Assembly: GCA_013694795.1 (NCBI GenBank)
Contig: JACDBS010000167.1
Coordinates: 1 to 10,457, forward strand
Length of the DNA: 10,457 bases
Reading direction: 5' to 3'
Source of the DNA: Chloroflexota bacterium
GTDB taxonomy: Bacteria > Chloroflexota > Limnocylindria > QHBO01
Of the stretch, positions 1 to 7,216 are shown piece after piece. Both the position numbers and the translations under genes were made by a program. Under the pieces are notes generated by a model. That model did not search any database, was not told where the DNA came from, and saw only the letters and a list, made by a program, of their open reading frames with translations. How positions within the stretch are numbered: position 1 is the first letter of the stretch; each line of letters opens with the position of its first letter.

Positions 1-2835
1 CGGTTCGTCCTTCCCGTCTCGCTGGCAGGCGTCGCGACGGGCGTGCTTGCCGCCGACATGGCCCCGCTGCCGGTTCTGGGGCCGGTGATCGCGGGTGCGA
101 CCGCCTTCGTCGTCGGGTCGTTGGGCCGAAGCGCAGCCATCGGCATCATCGGTGTGGCGTTCATCGCCTTCGGCGCGGGTGCCTGGCGCGGAGAAGCGGC
201 CGCCACCACGGGCCATCCCGAACAGGCCTCGGTCGCCGACCTCGTCGACGGCGGCGAGCACGAGCTGGTCGGCACCGTGCTTGACGACCCGCGACCGAGG
301 GAGGATCGGCTCCAGCTGGTCATCGGCGACATCGTGGCCGCGCGCGATGGGAAAGCGATATCCCTGGCCCATCGGCTGCTCGTCTGGCTGCCGCGCGGGA
401 TCGACGCCGGCAGTGGTGATCGGCTTCGCCTGCGCTCGCGCATCCAGCTTGCCGAGGACTTCGACGGGTTCGCGTATCGCGAGTACCTGGCGCGCCAGGG
501 AGTGGGCGGAATCGCACGGGCGCGTTCCGCGGAGATCGTGGAGGTCGCGACCGGGCCGGGGAGCCTCTTGGCGGGCGTCCGCGGCGCGCTCCTCGGCGGC
601 CTGAACGACCTTGTCCCAGAGCCCGAGGCGGCGCTGGGCGCCGGGATCCTGCTCGGCGTGCGCGCGTCGATCGCGCCGGAGATCAACGACGCGTTCGCAA
701 CCGCCGGCCTCACCCATGTCGTCGCGATCTCGGGCTGGAACATCGCCATCGTCGCCGCACTCGTGGCCGCCCTCGTTCGACCATTAGGCAAGCGGCCTGG
801 CGGGCGATGGACGACGGCCGCCGTCGCCGCGGCCAGCGTCGGCGGCTACGTCGTGCTCACCGGCGCGAGCCCATCGGTGGTGCGGGCGGCGCTCATGGCC
901 GGCGCAATGCTGGTCGCCCGGCTGGGCGGATCTCGGGCGCACGCCGCCTCGGCGCTCGCCCTGGCCGCGCTGGTCATGCTGCTGGCGGCCCCATCGGTGC
1001 TGTGGGACGTCGGCTTCCAGCTCTCGCTCCTGGCCACCGGTGGCCTCATCTGGTTCGGCGCGCCCATGGAGCGCCGACTCGCAGGTTGGCCACCATGGAT
1101 TCGGGAGCCGGTGGCGCTCACGATGGCCGCCCAGCTCACGACCCTCCCCGTCATCCTGGTGAACTTCGAGCGCCTCTCGCTGGTGGCGCCCATCGCGAAC
1201 GTCCTTGTCGTCCCATTCGTGCCGTTGGCGATGCTGTTCAGCGCCATCGCCTCCGTGGCTGGGATGCTGGACGGCGCTGTCCACGCGCCGCTGATCGGCA
1301 CGGCCGTCACCTGGTTCGCCGGTGGTACCGCCTGGCTGGTGCTGCGCGTCATTGTCGCCCTGGGCAGCGCGGTCGCATCGGTGCCGTTCGCCGCGGTGGA
1401 GGTGACTGTTCCGCCGTCGCTCGCGATCGCCTGGCTGCCGATCCTGGCCCTCGCCAATTGGGCTGTGGGTGGGCCGCTCAACGTCGACGAAAGCACGAAA
1501 ACGGATGACCAGCCGAGCGCCCTGTCCACCACTTTCCGGCGGGTCCTGCGGCCACTCCCGATCGTCGGCTGTCTGGGAGCAGTGCTTCTCGCGATCACCC
1601 TTGGCTCACTCCCTGATGGCCGGCTGCACGTGACCGTGCTCGATATCGGCCAGGGCGACGCCATTCTGGTCGAGGCTCCGAGCGGCACGACCATGCTTGT
1701 GGATGGCGGCCCGGACCCGGAGCGCACACTGCGGCGGCTGGGCGCGAACCTGCCCTTCTTCGTGCGACGCATCGACCTGCTCGTCCTGAGCCATCCGCAC
1801 CAGGATCACGTCGCCGGCCTGCTGGAGGTTCTCCAGCGCTTCCGCGTCGGCGCAGTCCTGCACGCCGGACTCGGTTACGAAAATCCGGCCTACGATCGCT
1901 TGCTGACCGACGCGACACACGCGTCGGTCCCGCTGGCAGTTGCTCGGACGGGGCAGATGATGACGCTTGACCCGGCCACATCGGTCCAGGTTCTCTATCC
2001 CAGCGAGGTGGATGCTGGGGCTCCGCTGCCGGACGGCGACATCAACAACGGATCGATCGTGCTCCTGCTGCGCCATGGCGGCTTTTCTGCTCTGCTCACC
2101 GGGGATGCCGAATCGCCGGTTGAGGCCGCCCTGCTCGCCCGCGACCTGCTGCCGCCGGTCGACATGCTGAAGGTCGGACACCATGGCTCGAACTCGTCCA
2201 CAACGCCGGGCCTCCTCGATGCGACGCGCCCATCGGTCGCCGTCATCTCTGCGGGCGAGGGCAACGAGTACGGACACCCTGCGGGGGAGACGCTGGCGGT
2301 ACTCTCGACTCGCCGTGGACTCGCGGTGCTGCGCACCGATCTCGACGGCGACGTGGAGGTCAGCAGCGACGGGCAGACCTACCGCGTCAGGACCGATGCC
2401 GGCTGGAGCTCGCCCCGCCCGGTGCAGGGCGACAGGAGCGCGGGTAGCATCCCTTCGTGGCCATTCCAGACCGATCCACCGTGGAGCGCCTGCTCAGTGA
2501 GCTGCCCGACGGGATCATCGTCCATTCGGAGGGCGTCGCTCGCGTGGCCGTGGCCGCGGCCGGATTGGTCGCTGAAGCAGGGATCCCCATCGACGGGGCG
2601 CTGCTCAAGGCGGCGGCGCTGCTGCACGACATCGATAAGGTCGAAATCCGGCGAACGGGCGGCGAGCACGGCATCGTCGGCGCACGGCGGCTGGAGGCGA
2701 TGGGCTACTTCGAGCTCGCCGTGCCGGTCGCCTCCCATCCGATCACCGCGCTGCTTGACGACGATCGGTTCCCCATCGGCTGGCCATCGGTGCTGGTTGC
2801 CGTGGCGGATCGGCACGTGGCCCAGGGGTTCATGA
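1..2835 (+). CDS. comEC: ComEC/Rec2 family DNA-uptake channel protein, 5'-partial, with an out-of-frame 3' tail
   Basis: ComEC forms the inner-membrane channel that carries single-stranded DNA into the cytoplasm during natural transformation. The frame is open from base 1, and the visible start (LPVSLAGVATGVLAADM) looks like the usual first membrane helix, so only a few residues are probably missing; GTG at 43 is an internal codon. Numbering from that GTG: a soluble OB-like N-terminal domain at about 70-165; the Competence membrane domain with several hydrophobic helices at about 190-470, including the family signature GLTHVVAISGWN near 224-235; then a metallo-beta-lactamase-like domain at about 530-780 with HPHQDH (584-589), GD (687-688), GHHGSN (from 712) and GHPAGE (from 744). 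Family similarity ends near residue 784 (about base 2394). From 2457 on, the frame is a Ser/Arg/Pro/Cys-rich shadow of the HD gene. The true C-terminus probably lies before about 2450, so either a stop was lost to a frameshift or the overlap is real. Confidence 0.9.
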   Translation, partial: RFVLPVSLAGVATGVLAADMAPLPVLGPVIAGATAFVVGSLGRSAAIGIIGVAFIAFGAGAWRGEAAATTGHPEQASVADLVDGGEHELVGTVLDDPRPREDRLQLVIGDIVAARDGKAISLAHRLLVWLPRGIDAGSGDRLRLRSRIQLAEDFDGFAYREYLARQGVGGIARARSAEIVEVATGPGSLLAGVRGALLGGLNDLVPEPEAALGAGILLGVRASIAPEINDAFATAGLTHVVAISGWNIAIVAALVAALVRPLGKRPGGRWTTAAVAAASVGGYVVLTGASPSVVRAALMAGAMLVARLGGSRAHAASALALAALVMLLAAPSVLWDVGFQLSLLATGGLIWFGAPMERRLAGWPPWIREPVALTMAAQLTTLPVILVNFERLSLVAPIANVLVVPFVPLAMLFSAIASVAGMLDGAVHAPLIGTAVTWFAGGTAWLVLRVIVALGSAVASVPFAAVEVTVPPSLAIAWLPILALANWAVGGPLNVDESTKTDDQPSALSTTFRRVLRPLPIVGCLGAVLLAITLGSLPDGRLHVTVLDIGQGDAILVEAPSGTTMLVDGGPDPERTLRRLGANLPFFVRRIDLLVLSHPHQDHVAGLLEVLQRFRVGAVLHAGLGYENPAYDRLLTDATHASVPLAVARTGQMMTLDPATSVQVLYPSEVDAGAPLPDGDINNGSIVLLLRHGGFSALLTGDAESPVEAALLARDLLPPVDMLKVGHHGSNSSTTPGLLDATRPSVAVISAGEGNEYGHPAGETLAVLSTRRGLAVLRTDLDGDVEVSSDGQTYRVRTDAGWSSPRPVQGDRSAGSIPSWPFQTDPPWSACSVSCPTGSSSIRRASLAWPWPRPDWSLKQGSPSTGRCSRRRRCCTTSIRSKSGERAASTASSAHGGWRRWATSSSPCRSPPIRSPRCLTTIGSPSAGHRCWLPWRIGTWPRGS

Positions 2836-3008
2836 CCATCGATGAGCGGCTGGACGACATGAAGGCACGCCATCCGGAGCACGCCGACTCCATCGAATCC
2901 GCGCGGCGGCCGGCGCACTCCCTGGAGGCGGAGCTGGCGGCGGCAACCGGGCTGGCGGTCGACGCCCTGGTGGAACGGCTGCGCGCAGCCTGGGAGGCCG
3001 ACGCGTGA
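2457..3008 (+). CDS. HD-domain phosphohydrolase-like protein
   Basis: This 183-residue cytoplasmic protein has the metal-binding pattern of the HD superfamily (phosphohydrolases and nucleotidases): H23, H57-D58 in LLHDIDK, H71 in GGEHG, H94 and D118 in VADRH. Such proteins hydrolyse phosphoester bonds in nucleotides or related compounds; the substrate cannot be read from the sequence. The C-terminal part (about 125-183) is a helical, Ala/Glu/Arg-rich extension. The GTG at 2457 is the first possible start after an in-frame TAG at 2445-2447; an AGGAG sits at 2434-2438, unusually far upstream. GTG at 2481 is an alternative. The stop overlaps the holA start as GTGA, which suggests translational coupling. 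The comEC frame runs through the first 379 bases of this gene in another frame; the intact HD residues argue that this frame is the real one. Family call is firm, function is unknown. Confidence 0.83.
   Translation: MAIPDRSTVERLLSELPDGIIVHSEGVARVAVAAAGLVAEAGIPIDGALLKAAALLHDIDKVEIRRTGGEHGIVGARRLEAMGYFELAVPVASHPITALLDDDRFPIGWPSVLVAVADRHVAQGFMTIDERLDDMKARHPEHADSIESARRPAHSLEAELAAATGLAVDALVERLRAAWEADA
2992..2997 (+). promoter_or_regulatory. Shine-Dalgarno of holA
   Basis: GGGAGG lies 7 bases before the GTG at 3005, inside the last codons of the HD gene. Ideal spacing and the GTGA stop/start overlap fix the holA start. Confidence 0.7.
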
Positions 3009-4033
3009 CGGTCTCGCTCATCCTGCTCCACGGCGACGACGGGTTCGGCCTGGACGCGGCGCTGGGCGAGTTCGCCCAAGAGGTGGACGCCACCGACCGC
3101 GCCGAAATCATCCCTGACCGCACGCCGGACGAGGGCGCCATCGACCGCGCGCGCCTGGAGGCCGGCACGGTGGGCATGTTCGGCTCGCACCTGGCGGTGC
3201 TGCGCCAGCCTCTGAAGGCTGCCGGACGTTCGACCGCTGCGGCGGATCGGCTCCTGGCGCTGGTGAGCGAGCTGCCCGACGGGTCGGCGCTGGCGCTGGT
3301 GGAGGAGCGTCCATCGCGCGACATCACCAAGCCGCCCGCCCTGCTCAAGCGCCTGGCCGAGGCGGTCAAGGCGCGCGGCGGGCGCATCGAGGAGCACGGC
3401 GCCCCGCGTCGCGGCGAGCTGCGCGGCTGGATCACCAGCCATGCGGCGCGCACGGGGGTCAAGATCGAGGTGCGCGCGGCGCACATCCTGGCCGAGCGCA
3501 TCGGTGGCGCCATCTGGGAGACCGATATCGAGCGCGGCGAGATGACGCGCATCGCCGATTCGGAGCTGCGCAAGCTGGCCACCCATGCCGGCGAGCGGCC
3601 GATCAGCGCCGAGGACGTCGAGGCATTGACGGCGGACACGCGGCCCGCATCGGTCTTTGCCATCACCAACGCCATCGACCGGCGCGAGCCGGGCGCTGCT
3701 GCCGAGGCGCTGCGACGAGCGCTGGCGGAGGGACAACCCGGGCTACGCATCCTGGCCTCGCTGGCCGGGCGGGTGAGCGACCTGATCGTGGCGCGCGACC
3801 TGGCGGCTCGCAAGACGCCGCCGCATGAGATCACCAGGCGCGTGGCGCGTGGCAACGCGCGGATGGCGGAGCGGCTGGTGGACGCCGCACGGCGCTATCG
3901 GGGCGAGGAGCTGGAGGCGATGCTCATCGGCCTGTTCGAGGCCGATATGGCCATCAAGACGAACGTGATGGCCGAGGAGCCGGCGCTGGTCGCCTGGCTG
4001 GGGGAGCACGTGCTGGCGACCCGGAGTTCGTAG
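3005..4033 (+). CDS. holA: DNA polymerase III subunit delta (clamp loader)
   Basis: The delta subunit is the wrench of the clamp-loader complex: it opens the beta sliding clamp so it can be placed on primed DNA. At 342 residues it has the usual family length. The N-terminus LILLHGDDGFGLDAAL (5-20) matches the start typical of the family (hydrophobic strand, then G-D-D/E-x-F). A central AAA+-like region carries DGSALALVEERPSRD. The C-terminal helical collar has the characteristic ARRYRGEELEAMLIGLFEAD followed by MAIKTN, the part of HolA that is best conserved. Like other delta subunits it shows no Walker A motif. The GTG start is set by a strong GGGAGG and by the 4-base overlap with the HD gene. 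The next gene converges on it across a 391-base gap; rpsT, which often follows holA in other bacteria, is not seen. Confidence 0.93.
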   Translation: MTVSLILLHGDDGFGLDAALGEFAQEVDATDRAEIIPDRTPDEGAIDRARLEAGTVGMFGSHLAVLRQPLKAAGRSTAAADRLLALVSELPDGSALALVEERPSRDITKPPALLKRLAEAVKARGGRIEEHGAPRRGELRGWITSHAARTGVKIEVRAAHILAERIGGAIWETDIERGEMTRIADSELRKLATHAGERPISAEDVEALTADTRPASVFAITNAIDRREPGAAAEALRRALAEGQPGLRILASLAGRVSDLIVARDLAARKTPPHEITRRVARGNARMAERLVDAARRYRGEELEAMLIGLFEADMAIKTNVMAEEPALVAWLGEHVLATRSS

Positions 4034-4094
4034 CCCGCGCAGCCCGTGCGATATATGGGCCAAATTGCACCGGAACTGGGTTCTGCGCGCGGTC

Positions 4095-4235
4095 TGTCCA
4101 CTCCATGCGACACCGGTGAGCGTGACCGGCGCCGCGCGGCGCGCCTCATGCGTGCGGGTGTCCAGTCCACTGGACAAACCGCGCCTGGCCCGCGCTTCCG
4201 GTGCGACATGTCAACTCCACGGGCCACCGATGACC
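4095..4235. repeat. Three degenerate 18-bp palindromic repeats
   Basis: Related 18-mers start at 4095 (TGTCCACTCCATGCGACA), 4159 (TGTCCAGTCCACTGGACA) and 4209 (TGTCAACTCCACGGGCCA). By eye they agree pairwise at about 13-14 of 18 positions. The middle copy is a perfect inverted repeat of 8-bp arms around CC. The first and third copies keep agreeing for about 9 further bases (to 4121 and 4235), giving about 21 of 27 matches. Spacing is 64 then 50 bases. They could be decayed intergenic repeats, binding sites for a dimeric regulator, or chance in a biased sequence. Confidence 0.45.
4129..4142. repeat. Perfect 14-bp GC-only palindrome
   Basis: GCGCCGCGCGGCGC equals its own reverse complement and can form a short, very stable hairpin about 100 bases past the holA stop. 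No T-run follows on either strand, so it is at best a non-canonical terminator or pause site for the convergent genes. Confidence 0.4.
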
Positions 4236-4404
4236 AGTGCGCCACTTCTGCTCAAGGATTCACCGCGAGACTTTTAGACGCAGAGTTCGGCGGTTTGGGC
4301 CGATTCAGCCGTTCAGAACCTGGGCAAATCTCTGACTCTGAGCCCTCGAAGCCGTCGATGTTGCGCTATGAGTCTGGTGATGAATATCTGACAGGAATCG
4401 GAGG

Positions 4405-4427
4405 TGAGGCCCGAGCGACGGTCCTCA
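4405..4427 (-). terminator. Hairpin overlapping the zinc-ribbon stop codon
   Basis: On the - strand, 5 bp (TGAGG/CCTCA) and 3 bp (CCG/CGG) are separated by one mismatch and closed by a 5-base loop. The 5' arm contains the TGA stop. There is no U-tract after it, so a terminator role is only possible. Confidence 0.3.
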
Positions 4428-4724
4428 GGCGGCGGGGGCCTGCCCGCCTTGGCCGGCCTGGCCGGTCTGGAGAACGCGGTCCGACTCGATGGCAAAGGTG
4501 CAGCGCGCGCCGTCCAGTCCCAGGATGCCGATCAGCTGCTGGTCGACGTACAGCTGGCGGCACGGCACGCACAGGGCGCCGGGGATGGCGAAGAAGAGAC
4601 GCTCGTCAGCTTCGGGGTCGCGGAAGACGGTGTCATAGACGCTCGTCAGCAGCGCCCCGGCGCAGAAGCGGCAGGTCTCGATCGGTCGCGCACGTCGCGC
4701 CTGTGCGGTCATGCAGCGGAGCAT
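4425..4724 (-). CDS. Small YgiT-like double-CxxC zinc-ribbon protein
   Basis: This 99-residue protein has two CxxC pairs, CRFC (18-21) and CVPC (52-55), 30 residues apart, which would bind one zinc ion. The stretch between and after them (Tyr/Val/Arg-rich strands, then IPGALCVPCRQLYVDQQLIGIL) follows the layout of YgiT/MqsA N-terminal zinc fingers, where a (V/I)P-x-x-x-C-x-x-C segment is followed by a helix. The glycine usually following each second Cys is missing. MqsA-type proteins are antitoxins, but no toxin partner or HTH domain is seen here. The tail is Gly/Gln/Ala-rich. The ATG at 4724 is used; ATG at 4712 is equally possible, and neither has a clear ribosome site. It lies 64 bases after rsfS and probably ends that operon. 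Family assignment is moderate, function unknown. Confidence 0.65.
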   Translation of the reverse strand: MLRCMTAQARRARPIETCRFCAGALLTSVYDTVFRDPEADERLFFAIPGALCVPCRQLYVDQQLIGILGLDGARCTFAIESDRVLQTGQAGQGGQAPAA

Positions 4725-4788
4725 GCGAACCCGGCCACGGCCTCTCAATGGGACCGATGGGCCACCCGGCGAGGACCCGGGCAGTACT

Positions 4789-5217
4789 TCAGACGACGCG
4801 GACGACCTGGGCGGCCTTGCCCCACAGGCGCTCGAGGCCGTAGAACTCCCGCTCGTCGGGGGCGAAGACATGGACGATGACCGAGCCGAAGTCGAGCAGG
4901 ATCCAGCGCGCTGACTGGCGGCCCTCGATGCCGAGCGGACGGATGCCATCGTCACGAAGCTCATCCACGATGGCTCCAGCCAGAGCCTGCACCTGGCGGT
5001 CCGAACGGCCGGAGCAGATGACGAAGAAGTCGGCCATCGAGGTCAGCTCGGCGGTGCGCAGCAGAAGGATGTCGTTGCCCTTCTTGTCGGCCGCGATCTC
5101 CACGATCCTGTGCGCCAGCTCGGTGGCATCGGCCGGAATCTCGACGCGCTCGGGATCGGGTTCGGAGTCATGCACAGGATCGTGTGCTGGATCGGTCAGG
5201 ATATGGTTCCCCTTCAT
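4789..5217 (-). CDS. rsfS: Ribosome silencing factor RsfS
   Basis: RsfS (RsfA, Iojap family) binds protein uL14 on the 50S subunit and blocks joining with 30S, lowering translation when nutrients are short. The 142-residue product shows the family blocks in order: DKKGNDILLL (44-53), MADFFVICSGRSDRQVQALA (61-80), EGRQSARWILLDFGSVIVHVFAP (98-120) and REFYGLERLWGKA (123-135). The first 30 residues are an acidic His/Asp/Pro-rich extension not needed for the family fold. The ATG at 5217 overlaps the nadD TGA as ATGA, which supports this start and implies coupled translation. Position directly after nadD is the classic bacterial arrangement. Confidence 0.95.
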   Translation of the reverse strand: MKGNHILTDPAHDPVHDSEPDPERVEIPADATELAHRIVEIAADKKGNDILLLRTAELTSMADFFVICSGRSDRQVQALAGAIVDELRDDGIRPLGIEGRQSARWILLDFGSVIVHVFAPDEREFYGLERLWGKAAQVVRVV

Positions 5218-5885
5218 CGGCGGCGGTAGAGCCCCTGTTGGGCGATGAACTCCTCCACGCCGCGCGGCACAAGGTAGCGGATGGCGTGCCCGGCCGCCAC
5301 CCGGCGCCGGATGTCGGAGCTGCTCACATCCAGCGATGGACCTTCCAGCAGATGGATGCGCGACGCGTTCGCGCCGAACCGATCCTCCAGCAGTGACCGA
5401 TCCGGCAGCGGGCTCCCGGGCCGGGGTCCCACCACCCACTCGATGCGCGCCAGCAGCGCATCGGGTTCGCGCCAGGTGTCGATGCTGCTGAGCGAGTCGG
5501 CGGCCATGAGCAGGAAGAGCTGCGCATCGGTCCCGTAGGTGCGCTCCAGCTCGTCGACGCTGTCGATGCTGTACGACGGACCCGGCCGCTCCATCTCGAT
5601 GGCCGTCAGCTCGAACAGGTCATCGCCGGCGATGGCCAGCCGCGTCATGACCAGCCGGTCGGTCGGACGCGTCAGCCCCCTGCGCCGCTTGTGCGGCGGC
5701 TGCGCCGCGGGCATGAACAACACCCGATCGAGACCGATGGCATCCGCCGCCATCGTCGCCAGCCAGAGGTGGCCGACGTGGGGCGGATCGAACGTGCCGC
5801 CCAGGATGCCGATGCGCCGCGGGCCTCGGGTTGTTCGCTCCGGCGCCTGCGCGGTGTCCGGCGCCGCGACCAGGGCGCTGGTCAT
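5214..5885 (-). CDS. nadD: Nicotinate-nucleotide adenylyltransferase
   Basis: NadD joins ATP and nicotinate mononucleotide to give deamido-NAD plus pyrophosphate, a key step of NAD synthesis in the cytoplasm. The 223-residue product is a nucleotidyltransferase alpha/beta phosphodiesterase family member: GGTFDPPHVGH (29-39) contains the HxGH nucleotide-binding signature, PPHK follows at 63-66, GPSYSID at 102-108, MAADSLSSIDTW at 127-138, and VSSSDIRRR (187-195) is the (I/V)SSTxIR loop. About 22 residues precede the first strand, slightly more than usual. The ATG at 5885 overlaps the obgE stop as ATGA; an upstream in-frame start at 5897 would only lengthen the overlap. The 3' end also overlaps rsfS by 4 bases. 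Confidence 0.95.
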   Translation of the reverse strand: MTSALVAAPDTAQAPERTTRGPRRIGILGGTFDPPHVGHLWLATMAADAIGLDRVLFMPAAQPPHKRRRGLTRPTDRLVMTRLAIAGDDLFELTAIEMERPGPSYSIDSVDELERTYGTDAQLFLLMAADSLSSIDTWREPDALLARIEWVVGPRPGSPLPDRSLLEDRFGANASRIHLLEGPSLDVSSSDIRRRVAAGHAIRYLVPRGVEEFIAQQGLYRRR

Positions 5886-7162
5886 TCGTCGCCCCACTCG
5901 AGCTCGGCGCGGCCGATGTGCACCATCCTCCCCGGGCCGGCTCCCTGCTTTCGCAGCTCGAGGTCGATACCCAGACGCTCGAGGAGGCGCCAGAAACGGT
6001 CACGTGACTCGGCGTTCTCGAAGTCGGTGCGGGCCGCCGCGACCTCGATCCCCCGTCCCTTCACACGCAGGTCGTCTCCATCCGGCACGACCTGCCAGCC
6101 CGTGGCCAGCGGATCGAACCGATGGACGCGCATCTCCTCGTCCGGGGCGCCGTCAACCTCGCGCGCCGACGCCTCGTCGAGCGACTTGGCCAGTGCCGCG
6201 CGGAGCGCCTCGAGGCCCGTGCCATCGTGCGCGCTGACGCCCAGAGGATCGTGTCCCGCCGCGCGCAGCGCCTTGCGCAGCTCGGGCCAGCGCTCGCGGA
6301 CCTCGGCCAGGTCCAGCTTGGTGACGACGAGTGGCATCGGCCGGTCCATGAGCGTCGCATCATGCAGCCGCAGCTCCTCGGCCACCGCCTCCCATTCGTC
6401 GATGGGGTCGCGAGCGGCGCCGTCGATCACCCCGACGATGACGCGGGTACGCTCGACATGGCGCAGGAAGTGATGTCCCAGGCCGCGCCCGGAGTGGGCG
6501 CCTTCGATCAGCCCGGGCACATCAGCCATGACCGCCGTGCGCTCGCCCTCGGTGTCGAGAGTGACAACGCCGAGATTCGGCGTGACGGTGGTGAACGGAT
6601 AGCTGCCCACCGCCGGCCGCGCCTCCGTCAACCCGGCCAGCAGCGTCGACTTGCCGGCGTTCGGCGCGCCGACCAGGCCGATGTCAGCGATGAGCTTGAG
6701 CTCCAGCTCCACCCATCTCTCCTCGCCGGGAATGCCCTTCTCGGCGTGCGTCGGGGCGCGGTTGGTCGGGGTCGCGAAGCGGGCGTTTCCACGGCCGCCA
6801 CGGCCGCCGCGGGCCACGACAAGGCGCGCATCGGCCTCCACCAGCTCGCCGATGAGCTCACCGTCGGGATGGGTGCGCACCACGGTGCCGGGAGGTACGC
6901 GGATGACGACATCGGTGGCGCTGCGCCCATGCGCCCGGCGGCCGGTGCCGCGGCCCCCCGCCTCGGCACGGAAGTGGCGCCGGCGCTTGAAGTCGCCAAG
7001 GGTCGTCATGCCGGCCTCGACCACCAGGACGACGCTGCCGCCCTTTCCCCCGTCTCCGCCGTCGGGGCCGCCACGCGGGACGTGCGCCTCGCGCCGCATG
7101 GTCGACGCCCCGTCGCCGCCGGCGCCGCCGGACACCAGGATGCGGGCGCGATCAGCGAACAT
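5882..7162 (-). CDS. obgE: GTPase Obg/CgtA
   Basis: Obg is an essential GTPase that acts in 50S ribosome assembly and links GTP/ppGpp levels to growth. The 426-residue product has the complete three-part layout: a Gly-rich Obg domain (about 1-158, with GGPDGGDGGKGG at 31-42), a G domain (about 159-330) and a C-terminal OCT domain (about 345-422). G motifs: GAPNAGKST (G1, 165-173), TT (G2, 191-192), DVPGLIEGA (G3, 214-222), TKLD (G4, 281-284, where NKxD is usual) and SAHDG (G5, 310-314). The ATG at 7162 opens directly on the family's usual N-terminus (MFADRARILVSGGAGGDG), though no good ribosome site precedes it. It lies 54 bases after the M23 gene and overlaps nadD by 4 bases. Confidence 0.97.
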   Translation of the reverse strand: MFADRARILVSGGAGGDGASTMRREAHVPRGGPDGGDGGKGGSVVLVVEAGMTTLGDFKRRRHFRAEAGGRGTGRRAHGRSATDVVIRVPPGTVVRTHPDGELIGELVEADARLVVARGGRGGRGNARFATPTNRAPTHAEKGIPGEERWVELELKLIADIGLVGAPNAGKSTLLAGLTEARPAVGSYPFTTVTPNLGVVTLDTEGERTAVMADVPGLIEGAHSGRGLGHHFLRHVERTRVIVGVIDGAARDPIDEWEAVAEELRLHDATLMDRPMPLVVTKLDLAEVRERWPELRKALRAAGHDPLGVSAHDGTGLEALRAALAKSLDEASAREVDGAPDEEMRVHRFDPLATGWQVVPDGDDLRVKGRGIEVAAARTDFENAESRDRFWRLLERLGIDLELRKQGAGPGRMVHIGRAELEWGDE

Positions 7163-7216
7163 CAGGGCCAGAAGGCGGCTGCGTATGTACCGTTTGTTCT
7201 CCGGCGCCGCGAAGGG

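Larger units (their letters stand above)
4034..4424. other. Gene-free gap between convergent genes
   Basis: Both strands have open frames here (for example + strand from 4046), but none has a credible start, domain or family resemblance, and those that continue rightward are antisense shadows of the zinc-ribbon gene. The left half (4047-4240) holds degenerate repeats and a GC palindrome, listed separately. The right half (about 4255-4395) is visibly less GC-rich than the rest of the window, with runs such as CTTTTAGACG and ATGAATATCTG. No tRNA or other RNA gene was recognised. The position between two gene ends suits a terminator zone or decayed sequence. Confidence 0.6.

Noticed and set aside
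4300..4330. tRNA T-arm-like GTTCAGAAC
   Set aside because: No matching acceptor, D or anticodon arms around it.
4400..4407. Perfect GGAGGTGA ribosome-site-like sequence on the + strand
   Set aside because: No suitable start codon follows at 5-10 bases; the only frame from it is antisense shadow of the zinc-ribbon gene.
4046..4843. Long + strand open frame across the gap and the zinc-ribbon gene
   Set aside because: Arg/Ser/Gly-rich composition, no domain, and its second half is antisense to a gene with intact CxxC pairs.
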